A stretch of DNA of 64,000 nucleotides. Source: Tulasnella sp. 424 (lineage: Eukaryota; Basidiomycota; Agaricomycetes; Cantharellales; Tulasnellaceae). The stretch is from assembly GCA_019633425.1 (NCBI GenBank), contig WSUB01000055.1, forward strand, positions 62,001 to 126,000, in the 5' to 3' direction. Below, one piece after another: positions 26,987-36,235 of the stretch (within the stretch, counting starts at the first letter, position 1; each line of letters starts with the position of its first letter). The notes under the pieces are model-generated. The model made no database searches, was not told the DNA's origin, and saw only the letters and a program-made list of their open reading frames with translations. The translations under genes were made by a program, and so were the position numbers.

Positions 26987-29622
26987 CTACGAGCTCCTTG
27001 GATCGCTGAGCTGGATCGGCAGCTTGAGGCTGGCCGTTGCAATTTGAGGGATCCGTCGCTGAAGCCGACTCAGATCGCAAAGTATAGGCGATGTTTGGCT
27101 GACCGAAAGAGTTTTGGTACGTGCTGAATTGCGTTGTCTTTGGCGTTCCCACCCTATGACAGTCTTCGGGATACGGCTGAGTTTCTTGCGCGTCGAACTG
27201 CGGGGATACCCATACCCCCTACGGACCACTTCCGATGCTTCGAAATGCAACGCCCCTTCGTCATAGCGTTCAACCTCCACCAAAATTGCCCCCTGCTCAA
27301 CCAAATACCTGGCTACCTCGAACATGTTCCCCAGGCTACGATATTGGGTAGTAGTCTGATCATACCAGAACAGAGCCTCGTCCAATCTACCTTGCTCCCT
27401 TTTAAGCTTCGCGAGATTGGAAGATGTACGTGCTGATTCAGGATCAGCGAGGGAGATTTTGTGGTAGACTGAACAAGACTCCTCCAATGCTTTTGCCGCC
27501 TCGTCGAGTCGCCCTTGCTTTCGAAGGCAATCTCCCAAACGGGCTAAGCCCTGAGCCAATCTCCACCACGTGTTGCTACGTCGAGCGACGACCACCGACT
27601 CTCGCCAAAGCTCTTCTGCTTCACTGTAGGCACCTTGACGGAATTTGATAACGCCCATGTGAATGAGAGAACTGCAAATTCCGTGTTCCCATCCAATTCT
27701 CCGCGCTAGGTCACAGGTCTCCGAGAGAATGGAGGCTCCATTGTCCCAGTCACCCCGAGAACTGGAAACCAACCCGATAACAAGGAAGACTTTGGCTTCG
27801 CCGAGCTTATCGCCGCACCGACGAGCAATTCCAATAGCGTTCTCCAGAGCCGAGGAAGCCTCGATGTATCGCTTTTCCCGCCTATGGATCTCCCCTATTC
27901 TCTCCAGACATTGCACAACGCCCACGTCATTGCCATTCGTTTGAAAGATTTCAAGGGCCTCTTTTAGGAAACCCATCGCCTCGCAATTCTTGGCTTGAAT
28001 GGTGAGGGAGCTACCCATAAGATATAAGACCTCGGCCGTCCCAAGCGAGTCTTGAAGGTTTCGGAATTTCTCGAGTGCCCCGATGGCGGCTTCCAGAGCC
28101 TTAAGGTGGTATGCGTGGCGATGGTAGACAACTGCTTGCTTTCGGAGAACGCTGGCGACTCCCGGTTCATCGCCTTCCTGTTCGTATGCACGCAGAGCTT
28201 GTTCGAGTCGCGAAAGGCCTTCCGTGTAGTTCCCTTTCCAGCTCTCAAGTTCGCCGGTGTTCTCCAAAAGCGCAGCGGAACGGACATGACGATCAATATT
28301 GTCGTGAGTCGGCGGGCAACGGGGCTGTGGGTGGCTTCTGTCAATATGGTTCTATAGCGAGGAAGATCGGCTTTGCTACTTACAAGGTATGCAATAGTCG
28401 TCCGACACATCGTGGCGGTCGGTCTTTGATCGGGATCGACCGCCCAACACCTCGTCATCAACTCCCAAACTTGCAGGCAGTCTTCAAGGCGGGACTCTCC
28501 ATCGATTTGGGGGAGGGGACTTTCGAATATCCGGCGGATGACAGCATACTCGGCGAGAGTCCCTCCGTATGGGAGCTCACCAGTCATAATCTTGAAGTGG
28601 GCATCGTCAGTATTTTGCTTAGAGGTCGCTGGAGGAGTGACTGACCTCCCAAACTAGCCAAGCCCATGCATACACGTCGCTTTTTGGAGTCCGTGGTTGG
28701 CCGTCAAGGATTTCAGGACTGCACCAACGGATAGACCCTTTGAAACCTGTTGACGTCTCCAACCTCTCGAAACCACTGTCTTCGTAGAGACGTGCTAAAC
28801 CAAAGTCGCATAGGACCGCCCTGCAGTTTGAGTTGATGAGGACATTCGCCTTGAATGATCGAGAGAAATGAATGTGAGGTTTCGTATCACCAAGGTCAGG
28901 ATCCCTTTCTTACTGATTTGATATCTCCATGACACACAGGCGGATCGAGTTGATGAAGGAACGCTAGAGCGTCGATGGTATCGTATACCTAAAGCAGTTA
29001 CCTCTGTGAGATATGAAGGAGAAGCACGGGGAAAGCATACTAGGGATAGTTTTTCGGGTACTTCCAACTCTCGCTTGTGAACAAATTCCATGACATTTCC
29101 ATGAGGCTCCCATGGTGAAAGCAACCAAGCTTCAGAGCTCTCAAACTTGGCGTAGAAGCCGAGGAACTTGGCTATGCCAGGATGGTCTCTGAGACCCGAC
29201 CAGACTAACAGCTCCTTTGTAAACGCCTGGAAATGGTCCTAATTAGTGAGGGAGACGGGTGTATAAGTACCTAAGAGCTTGCTCTTTTCGCGTCTAATAT
29301 ACTATCCATCTCCGATAACTTGATTTGCTTGACGGCCACATGTTGAGGGGGGCCGTATTGTCGCGAAGCCACCCATGTTGGTAGGTAGGATGAGGAGTGA
29401 AGTTGGCCTTGTCGTACTATTCCATATCCCCCTGAGCGTCTTAATTCATTCACGTCCAGAACGATCCTGCGACGGCCGACTTCAAACGTTCTCAGTTGGT
29501 CGTATGCCTCGTCCTGCGTGAAAGCGCAGATGGTGAACGTGAATTACTGTTTGGACCGACGGCCCACCCACCACCGCCCGGCCTCTCGCTCGTCTTCTTT
29601 CTGGTTCTTCGGTACTTGACAT
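26987..29622 (-). CDS. Protein kinase - TPR fusion protein, copy 2
   Basis: Tandem paralogue of the neighbouring kinase-TPR gene with the same seven-exon plan. The TPR exon (28324-26987) has exactly the same length, 446 codons. Kinase motifs: RRSGGYGIV, VAVKQIKLSEMDS, CHGDIKSANVLI split by an intron after the Ser, DFGLARLYEDSG, SIRWCSPEIL. TPR region: SWKGNYTEGLSRLEQALRAY, VQCLERIGEIHRREK, KQGRLDEAAKALEESCSVYH. No internal stop or frameshift was found, so both copies look functional. The first exon (29622 leftward, MSSTEEPERRRARGRAV) is followed by an intron ending CACGCAG. It is divergent from the F-box gene at 29864 across only 241 bp, a probable shared promoter region. As in copy 1, HGD replaces HRD in the catalytic loop, but the catalytic Asp is kept. 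Confidence 0.85.
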
Positions 29623-29863
29623 GTGGTTTTAAGAAGTTGACTGTCGCTGATGGCACGGATAGCGGCTTCCGGGGATTCGGATATGCTTTCAATGTAGTCA
29701 GGGGTTTATCGTTTCCCAGCATTAGGCGTCGTCTTGGACCCTGTGGCAACCTCCTACATAATCACCCCCAGCCAGGTCTCCGTCACCCGGTACCCCCCTT
29801 TGTTCTCTCACCCGACTCAAGTCATCAGCGAAACACATACCGACGCTGCCACCTCTCACATCA

Positions 29864-31483
29864 ATGGACAAACTCCCGATCGAAATATTAATCCACATAC
29901 TCTTATTCTATTCTCCCTCAAAACCCCAACGAAATATTCGCAGATCACTCTCACGTGTTTGTCACCTTTGGAGAACGGCAATCTACGGAGCTCCCTTATT
30001 TTGGACGGAGGTGGGGCTGCATAGAAAGACCGAGGAGTTGCGGGAGATTCTACGACGCAATCCATATGGACCGCTCGACGTCAGTTGGACTCCGTCCAAC
30101 CTCGGCAAAATCATGGACGAAGCCGCCAAGCAAAGAATGGCAATGATCTCCTCAGAGTCCCACCGTTGGAGAAGCTTCATTTTTGCCGGACAAATAACAG
30201 ACCAGATTCAAGCCCAGCTCATCAATGTACCAACTCCTCGATTGGTCAACTTCAACGTCGTTCGGGATTCCGTCCGGGTTCAGGAGATACACCTCGCGAC
30301 AGAGGGAGCTTCGTTGCGCGAGCTCACTCTCGCTTGTTGTGCGCTGGACTGGGAGAGTTCTCGACTTAGGGGGTTACAATGCCTTCGGTTGCATCGACAG
30401 GCCGAGAAAGCACCGTCCGTAAAGCAGCTTCATGCGATGCTCTCAGCCTCCCCGGGTCTCGAGATCCTCGACTTGGCCTACTGGAACCACGGATATCAAT
30501 ACCAGCTACCAGACGAGACACTAGGGACCGTCCTCCTCCCTTCCCTCACCACCCTCGCCGTCGAAGAAGTTCAGCCAATTGTCCTACGGACTCTTCTATA
30601 TTGCGTTCAATCACCAAAATGCAAGTACATCAGGCTCGTCTCAATCGATCAAATGGAATTCTTGGACAACTACCCGTTGGAAGGTTTGATGAACCTGTTG
30701 CAAGGTCCACTTTCCACAGTCTCTCGGCTTCACATATACTACGACCAAGCCTTCGGATCTTGTACTGTGACCCACCGTGAAACGGACCTTCCTCCCCAAC
30801 CCAACACTCGGGAGTCCTTAATCAAGCTTGCGAGACGTCGAGGGGTTTACCTGCAAACCATACCCTTGTTTACTCCAACTCTCGAAAAGGACACTATCCG
30901 ACTTCACGAAGTGAAGATAGGGAAGTTCATCCATGAGGTCATCCAGCCTGTACTACGCGGTGTGCAAGTTCGAATTCAACTAGAACTGCGCCGCAGGTGG
31001 TTTCACTGGCAAATCCCCGACAATTCCAGCAGCCCCTCCATATCGGTCCCCACAGAACTTCTGCTCAACATACCTTCCGTTACTCATCTCAGGATATGCT
31101 GGCGGCTTGATCCTATTGCAGTTATTCGCTTTCTTTCTGCGCCCCAACCGGTCCGAAGGATGGATGGTGAACCTGAAGAGGGCTTGGCTTGGCCAATTCC
31201 TCTTCTGGAGACCCTCACTGTGACATGCAGCGGACAGGACCAATCGGTAATCCTTAGAACGCTGGACGAGTTGATTTTGCAAAGGAGTTTGTGGGCCCAA
31301 CACAATGCTGGGGAATTGGAAGTTGCCTCTCACCCTGGGCATGCAGACACCCTCGGAAGCGGTCGCGACAACTCCCAACCTCCGAAGGGTTTGAAGCAGA
31401 TCTTCGTGGAAAACTCTCGGGAGCAGTTTTTCAAAACGTGGGATATTAAGAATGGATGGCAGGATGCAGAGGTGAATAAATAA
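29864..31483 (+). CDS. F-box/LRR-like protein, paralogue A
   Basis: Single-exon gene of 539 aa, a likely SCF ubiquitin-ligase substrate receptor. The F-box starts at residue 2 (DKLPIEILIHILLFYSP, then RRSLSRVCHLWRTAIYGAP, LFWTEVGL). The remainder is a long leucine-rich region with short LRR-like strands (LRELTLACCALDWESSRLRG, LEILDLAYWNHG, LTTLAVEEVQPIVLRTLL). A close paralogue follows at 32127 in the same orientation; large blocks such as TDQIQAQLINVPTPRLVNFN are identical between them. ATG at 29864 is the first in frame. Substrate unknown. Confidence 0.85.
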   Translation: MDKLPIEILIHILLFYSPSKPQRNIRRSLSRVCHLWRTAIYGAPLFWTEVGLHRKTEELREILRRNPYGPLDVSWTPSNLGKIMDEAAKQRMAMISSESHRWRSFIFAGQITDQIQAQLINVPTPRLVNFNVVRDSVRVQEIHLATEGASLRELTLACCALDWESSRLRGLQCLRLHRQAEKAPSVKQLHAMLSASPGLEILDLAYWNHGYQYQLPDETLGTVLLPSLTTLAVEEVQPIVLRTLLYCVQSPKCKYIRLVSIDQMEFLDNYPLEGLMNLLQGPLSTVSRLHIYYDQAFGSCTVTHRETDLPPQPNTRESLIKLARRRGVYLQTIPLFTPTLEKDTIRLHEVKIGKFIHEVIQPVLRGVQVRIQLELRRRWFHWQIPDNSSSPSISVPTELLLNIPSVTHLRICWRLDPIAVIRFLSAPQPVRRMDGEPEEGLAWPIPLLETLTVTCSGQDQSVILRTLDELILQRSLWAQHNAGELEVASHPGHADTLGSGRDNSQPPKGLKQIFVENSREQFFKTWDIKNGWQDAEVNK

Positions 31484-32126
31484 CGTCCGGAGGAGACTCT
31501 GAACATCCCCTAGATCAAGTCTCTGGATAGATTTGTGACATTCTAAAATCATGTATTAATGATATAACACCATAGAAACTACACTGGATGTAATTTAAAG
31601 GCATTAAGGAGCGCTAATCGGTCGACGAACGATCCTCTGGTTTCGTGTAAAAACACGCCTGCAGCGCACTTCGTTCACTTGCTTTGTACGCCACCCATTC
31701 CTAAGGAACCATTCTCTGAAATCGCTGATTCTTCCGCAAGAGACAAAGCAGCACGTTGTGAACCGAGCAAGGAAGACGGACACAGCAATCGTAGGGGGGA
31801 CCACGCGGCAGAGCGATCTTGCGACCAACTTAAACTACTAGATCTATCAACCATGCGAAAGTCGCGAATTTCAGCATTTCACGAATGAGAGGCTTTAACA
31901 CGATACTTAAAATCATATAAAGATCTTCATCGACCGATTTGCGCCAACATTGGCGTTGTTGAGGTGTCCTTGTAGGTATTTCGGCACGACCTCCACCAGG
32001 ACAGTGCGGCAACTTTCTGCATAATCACCTCGCTGATCGCAACGCCACGTCACCCCAGTCCCGACGTCCTCACCCCCGCCACGGGTGACTGACGAAGCGC
32101 GTACCTACCATACCATTTCTCCAAAA
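31484..32126. other. Intergenic spacer between F-box paralogues
   Basis: Holds the 3' end of paralogue A and the promoter of paralogue B. Only short open frames and no identifiable feature. Confidence 0.6.
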
Positions 32127-33725
32127 ATGGACCAACTTCCAGTCGAAATCCTAATTGACATACTCCTACTCTACTCTCTCTCTTCCTCAAAACCTCAGCG
32201 AAATGTTCGTCGATCACTTTCTCGTGTCTGTCAGCTTTGGCAAACGGTGATCGACGTAAGTCCCTTATTCTGGACAGAAGTGGGACTGCACAGATCTACC
32301 GAGGAGTTGCGGGAGATCTTATGGCATAATCCAAATGGACCACTTGATGTCAGTTGGACTCCGTGCAACCCGGGCAGATTCATGAACGAAGCAGCCGAGC
32401 AGAGAATGGCGATGATCTCCCCGGAGTCCCACCGCTGGAGAAGTTTCATCTTGGCCGGACGAATAACAGACCAGATTCAAGCCCAGCTAATCAACGTACC
32501 AACTCCTCGGTTAGTGAACTTCAACATCGTTCGGTCTTACGTCGCGGTCAGAGAGATGCCTCTCGCTTTAGAGGGAGCGTCTCTGCGCGAGCTCACTCTC
32601 GCTTGGTGTGCGGTGGACTGGGAGAGTTCTCGGCTGAGGGCCCTCCGATGTCTTCGGCTGCATCGACAGGAGACGAAAGCACCGACCGTAAAGCAACTCC
32701 ACGCGATCCTTTCGGCCTCCCCTAACCTCGAAATCCTCGACTTGGCCTACTGGGACTACGGGCATCTAGATCAACCACAAAACGAAACACTAGGGACAGT
32801 TTTTCTTCCCTCACTTGCCACTCTCGCAGTCGAAGCCGTTCCACCGATCGTCCTACGGACTCTCCTATCTTGCATACAATCACCGAACTACAAGTATATC
32901 AGGCTCACCTCAATCGACCAGGCGTGTTATCTGTCCAGTTACCAAAGGGAAGAGCTGGCAAATCTGTTGCCAGGTCCGCTTTCCACAGTCTCTCGGCTTC
33001 TCCTTTCCTACGACCAAGCCACGGGATCGTGCACTCTCACCCACCGTGAAACGGAACTTCCTCCCCAACCTAACATTCGGGAGTCTTCAATCAAGCTCGC
33101 AAGACGTCGAGGGGTTTATCTGAGGACTGCCCCCGTCTTCAACCCGTTCCTGAAACCGGAGGCTGCTCGCCTTTACGAAATGAGGTTACGGAAATTTATC
33201 CAGGAGATCATCCAGCCTGCATTATACGGCCTGCAGGTTCCAACTCAGTTAGAACTACACCATCGGTGGCCTCGAGTCACCGACACTCCTACCAGTCCCC
33301 CCATATCCGTCGCCAGAGATCTCCTGCTCAACCTGCCCCTCGTTACCCATCTCCGAATTCGTTGGTGCTTTGAACCGATTGAAATTATCCGCTTTCTTTC
33401 CGTGCGCCAACCGATACGGAAAATGGACGGCGAAGTTGAGCAAGGATTGGCATGGCCAGTTCCTCTCCTAGATACCCTCACGGTTGCATGCAGCGTGCTG
33501 ATAGCGGATCAACCTCCGATCCTTGAGGCGCTGAACGAGTTGATATCGAAGAGAAATTCCTACCCTCACCATGCTGGAGCATCAGGAGCAGCTTATGGGA
33601 AAGCGGACGACCCCGAATGCGAGGACTCCCATCCTCCTGGGGGTTTGAAGCGAATTGTCATGCATAGCGGTCTCGAAAAGCCCTTCAAAATGTGGGACAT
33701 TGAGAATGGGTGGCGAGAAGTGTGA
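32127..33725 (+). CDS. F-box/LRR-like protein, paralogue B
   Basis: Single-exon gene of 532 aa starting MDQLPVEILIDILLLYS. It aligns along its whole length with the upstream paralogue A. The F-box (residues 2-50: RRSLSRVCQLWQTVIDVSP, LFWTEVGLH) is well kept. The LRR-like region differs more, including small indels such as SLSSSKP against SPSKP near residue 18 and a varied C-terminus. The open frame extends upstream without ATG, so 32127 is the first usable start. Same-strand tandem arrangement indicates local duplication. Function beyond SCF receptor unknown. Confidence 0.85.
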   Translation: MDQLPVEILIDILLLYSLSSSKPQRNVRRSLSRVCQLWQTVIDVSPLFWTEVGLHRSTEELREILWHNPNGPLDVSWTPCNPGRFMNEAAEQRMAMISPESHRWRSFILAGRITDQIQAQLINVPTPRLVNFNIVRSYVAVREMPLALEGASLRELTLAWCAVDWESSRLRALRCLRLHRQETKAPTVKQLHAILSASPNLEILDLAYWDYGHLDQPQNETLGTVFLPSLATLAVEAVPPIVLRTLLSCIQSPNYKYIRLTSIDQACYLSSYQREELANLLPGPLSTVSRLLLSYDQATGSCTLTHRETELPPQPNIRESSIKLARRRGVYLRTAPVFNPFLKPEAARLYEMRLRKFIQEIIQPALYGLQVPTQLELHHRWPRVTDTPTSPPISVARDLLLNLPLVTHLRIRWCFEPIEIIRFLSVRQPIRKMDGEVEQGLAWPVPLLDTLTVACSVLIADQPPILEALNELISKRNSYPHHAGASGAAYGKADDPECEDSHPPGGLKRIVMHSGLEKPFKMWDIENGWREV

Positions 33726-33865
33726 TCGATAGATGCCGGACCACTACTGGTAGTTTAAGAAGGCTCCGAGTGCATTTCCATATTCATGTATTAAAGAAAC
33801 CATGTCATATAAAATCATACTGCGTATATCTTAAAAGGATTAAAGACGTCATGGAACAGAAATAA

Positions 33866-35858
33866 TCAAATCGTAAAGGACATAGCGCTCGGGGAAAACA
33901 TGCCAAGGAACGAAGCAGACGCAGGAGTCGGACAGGGTCGATACGATGCATGACTTGGAATTGACAACGTATTCTCGTCCTCAGGCTCTGTATCGACTCC
34001 TTCGTCTTCGTCTGGGATTCCTGGAGGCCTACAAGATTCTCGAACATCCTGTTGCCCCAAACCAGACAGGTCAATAAAGCTCTCAAAGGCCAAAGGGGAC
34101 ACTCACCAAGTCGGAATCGGACATCACCATGTCCTCCTCTGTATCGTTCACACCCATCGAACTGCTGTTGAGCGTGGCCACGACACCCTGAGGATAGTTT
34201 TCCATGGGACCAGACGCAAGTTGTGCCTTGATTTCGATGGGTTTAGACGTGGTGGGCGCAAAGGAGAACAGGCTTGCCGATGGAAGGCGAGTAGGTGGCT
34301 GCCAGACTGCGACTGGTGTTCCGACCCTACCGGCAGGCTCGAGAGGTCGAGAATGACTAGGTAAGTAGCCCTGATTTTTTAGCTCGAGCTTGAAGATGCG
34401 GAAGCCGTAACCGCCGAATCTTGGACCTTAAGCAGGGAGAATGTCAATTAAACACTAGGACGAGGCATTTCTGGAGCACCTTACCATGACTGAGTTTTGC
34501 CTTTGTCAGCTTGATGCAAGCCAACGCATCAGACGCGGGAGAATGAGACCCGTTCTGGAAGTCTTCCTCGCCTAAAAGGACATTTACGAGGTCTCGTAGC
34601 TTTGGCCGTTGCCACAGGGTGGGTGGGCCAGGCTTCCGGCCATACGGCGGATCGAATATTAAGCTGGTGTCGACCACGGCGGAATGAGAAAACTTGAGAA
34701 CTTTCAAGTCTGTGTGCAGTCCGTGCCCAACTAGGATAGTATTCGATTGCTGGATGAGACGGAGGAGATCCCTCTGGACTTGCTCGAGGGTCTTTGTAAC
34801 ACCGCAAAGCGTGGCTGGTGTGATGCCAGATTTCTCTGTCACGTAGTCGGTGATGACCTTGTGCGGTGGCGGAGCAACGTATTGAAAATAGACGATCCGC
34901 TCAGAGAACCAGTCCACTAAACAAACTTGGGCTAGGATCTGTTCATCACCGGCGAGGACCTAGGAAAGCAATAAGTGAGAAGCAGGCACTTGCTAGGGTT
35001 GTCGGTGACGTACCATTTCACAATCAATCGCAAGCACTCGTTTGACGTTGAGAGTAGCGAGTTCCTTAGCCTGTTTAACCTCGACCCATTTCTCGTCCCA
35101 GACCGGAGGCATTGCAAACGGACCCAAATCACCAACGTCCCCAACCTCGGATTCCATATAACTCGGCACTAAGAAGTCATTTTGCACCATTTCGGTCGCG
35201 CTGAGGATATACTGCCTCAGCGGTCTTGAAAATCCGCGCATTTCAACGTCTAAGAATTGTTTGGCAGGGCCCGAGGGGTTCAGCATCGTCGAAGTTGTTC
35301 TGACTTGGAAGAGAGCTGCAGGACACAAACCTCGTTTTCGTAAATGATCGTCGTACAGGAGAAAAGTGCGAACAGCTTCTAGAGACTCCTGGTCGACTGG
35401 GAATGGACTCCATCTATTGGTGCGCTGATCTTGAATGGGATTATGGTTGGCAGGGCGGGATAAGGCAGCCTCGAGCGCCTTTCGCTTTCCTGGAAACTCT
35501 TTGACAAAGGCTTCAAATTGGGCTTGCTGGTCTTGTGCAACTTGAGGTCCGCCTGGGATTATCTCTACAAGATTTTGGTGATACTACGCGGGCCTGGTCA
35601 GTTGCGGCTGATGAACGCATGAGGGGCTTCGCTCACCGCAATTGCCTCCGTCAAGGAGTGATCAACATTTCCCGAGAAACCACCATACTGTGGAATGGAC
35701 GACGGAGGGTGATTTTCCTCGCGGTCAGAGACATGCCTGTGGTGGGACGTTGGAGGTGCATAAGGCTTCGCATTTCGATTTAGTCGTGAGGCTGGACGAG
35801 GTTGTGCTTTGCCGCCGGAGTAGTTGGGAGGCAGAGGTACCGAGAAAGTGAAGTCCAT
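33866..35858 (-). CDS. REX1/RNH70-type 3'-5' RNA exonuclease (DEDDh)
   Basis: Likely trims 3' ends of structured RNAs such as 5S rRNA and tRNA precursors in the nucleus (role known for yeast Rex1/Rnh70). Five exons (35858-35637, 35583-35014, 34959-34485, 34426-34107, 34048-33866) give 589 aa. Exonuclease domain at about residues 255-420: ExoI VLAIDCEMVLAGDEQ, ITDYVTEKSGITPATL, ExoII ILVGHGLHTDLKVLKFSH, VVDTSLIFDPPYGRKP, ExoIII NGSHSPASDALACIKL with H-x4-D. The exon join EM-VLAG falls inside ExoI. The N-terminus is Pro/Asn-rich, and the C-terminus is an acidic and Ser/Pro-rich tail. Another ATG upstream is in a different frame and encodes only a short peptide. Divergent from the glutamyl-tRNA synthetase gene. 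Confidence 0.88.
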
Positions 35859-36235
35859 ATCGAGGGATCTTTGAGCGGGAGGAAATAAGGGTGTCCTTCC
35901 TTCTCATCCGTCCCGGTGGCCATTATATATGCTGCAGGGCGTGCCGGGCTGAACTGCTGAGCGGGACCAGGACAAATCCACTGTTGCCGTTTTGGTGAGG
36001 TTGGCCAAAGCGCGTCGCTGAGAGTCGCGACACGAAACAAAACGACCTCACAAAGAGTTTTGTCCCGTTGCTGAGCAAAATTTGGATTCTGGATCCATAG
36101 CCACTTGGTCGAAGTTCGGGGTGGCACTGTGATGATCGAGTTGGGGTTGGGAGACTGGTAGTCACGGTCTGTTTGTGGAAACAAGCGCCCTCGGTTCTGA
36201 TTGCAATTTCGACCATCTCAACTCCTACTGCAAGG
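35859..36235. promoter_or_regulatory. Divergent promoter region, exonuclease / GluRS
   Basis: These 377 bp separate the two start codons and must contain both 5' UTRs and promoters. The right end is also present upstream of the second GluRS copy near 49540-49570, so part of the promoter was duplicated with the gene. No specific element is identified. Confidence 0.5.

Noticed and set aside
23921..29622. NLR-type immune receptors for the kinase-TPR genes
   Set aside because: No NACHT or NB-ARC nucleotide-binding domain lies between kinase and TPRs; only the general sensor-like layout is shared.
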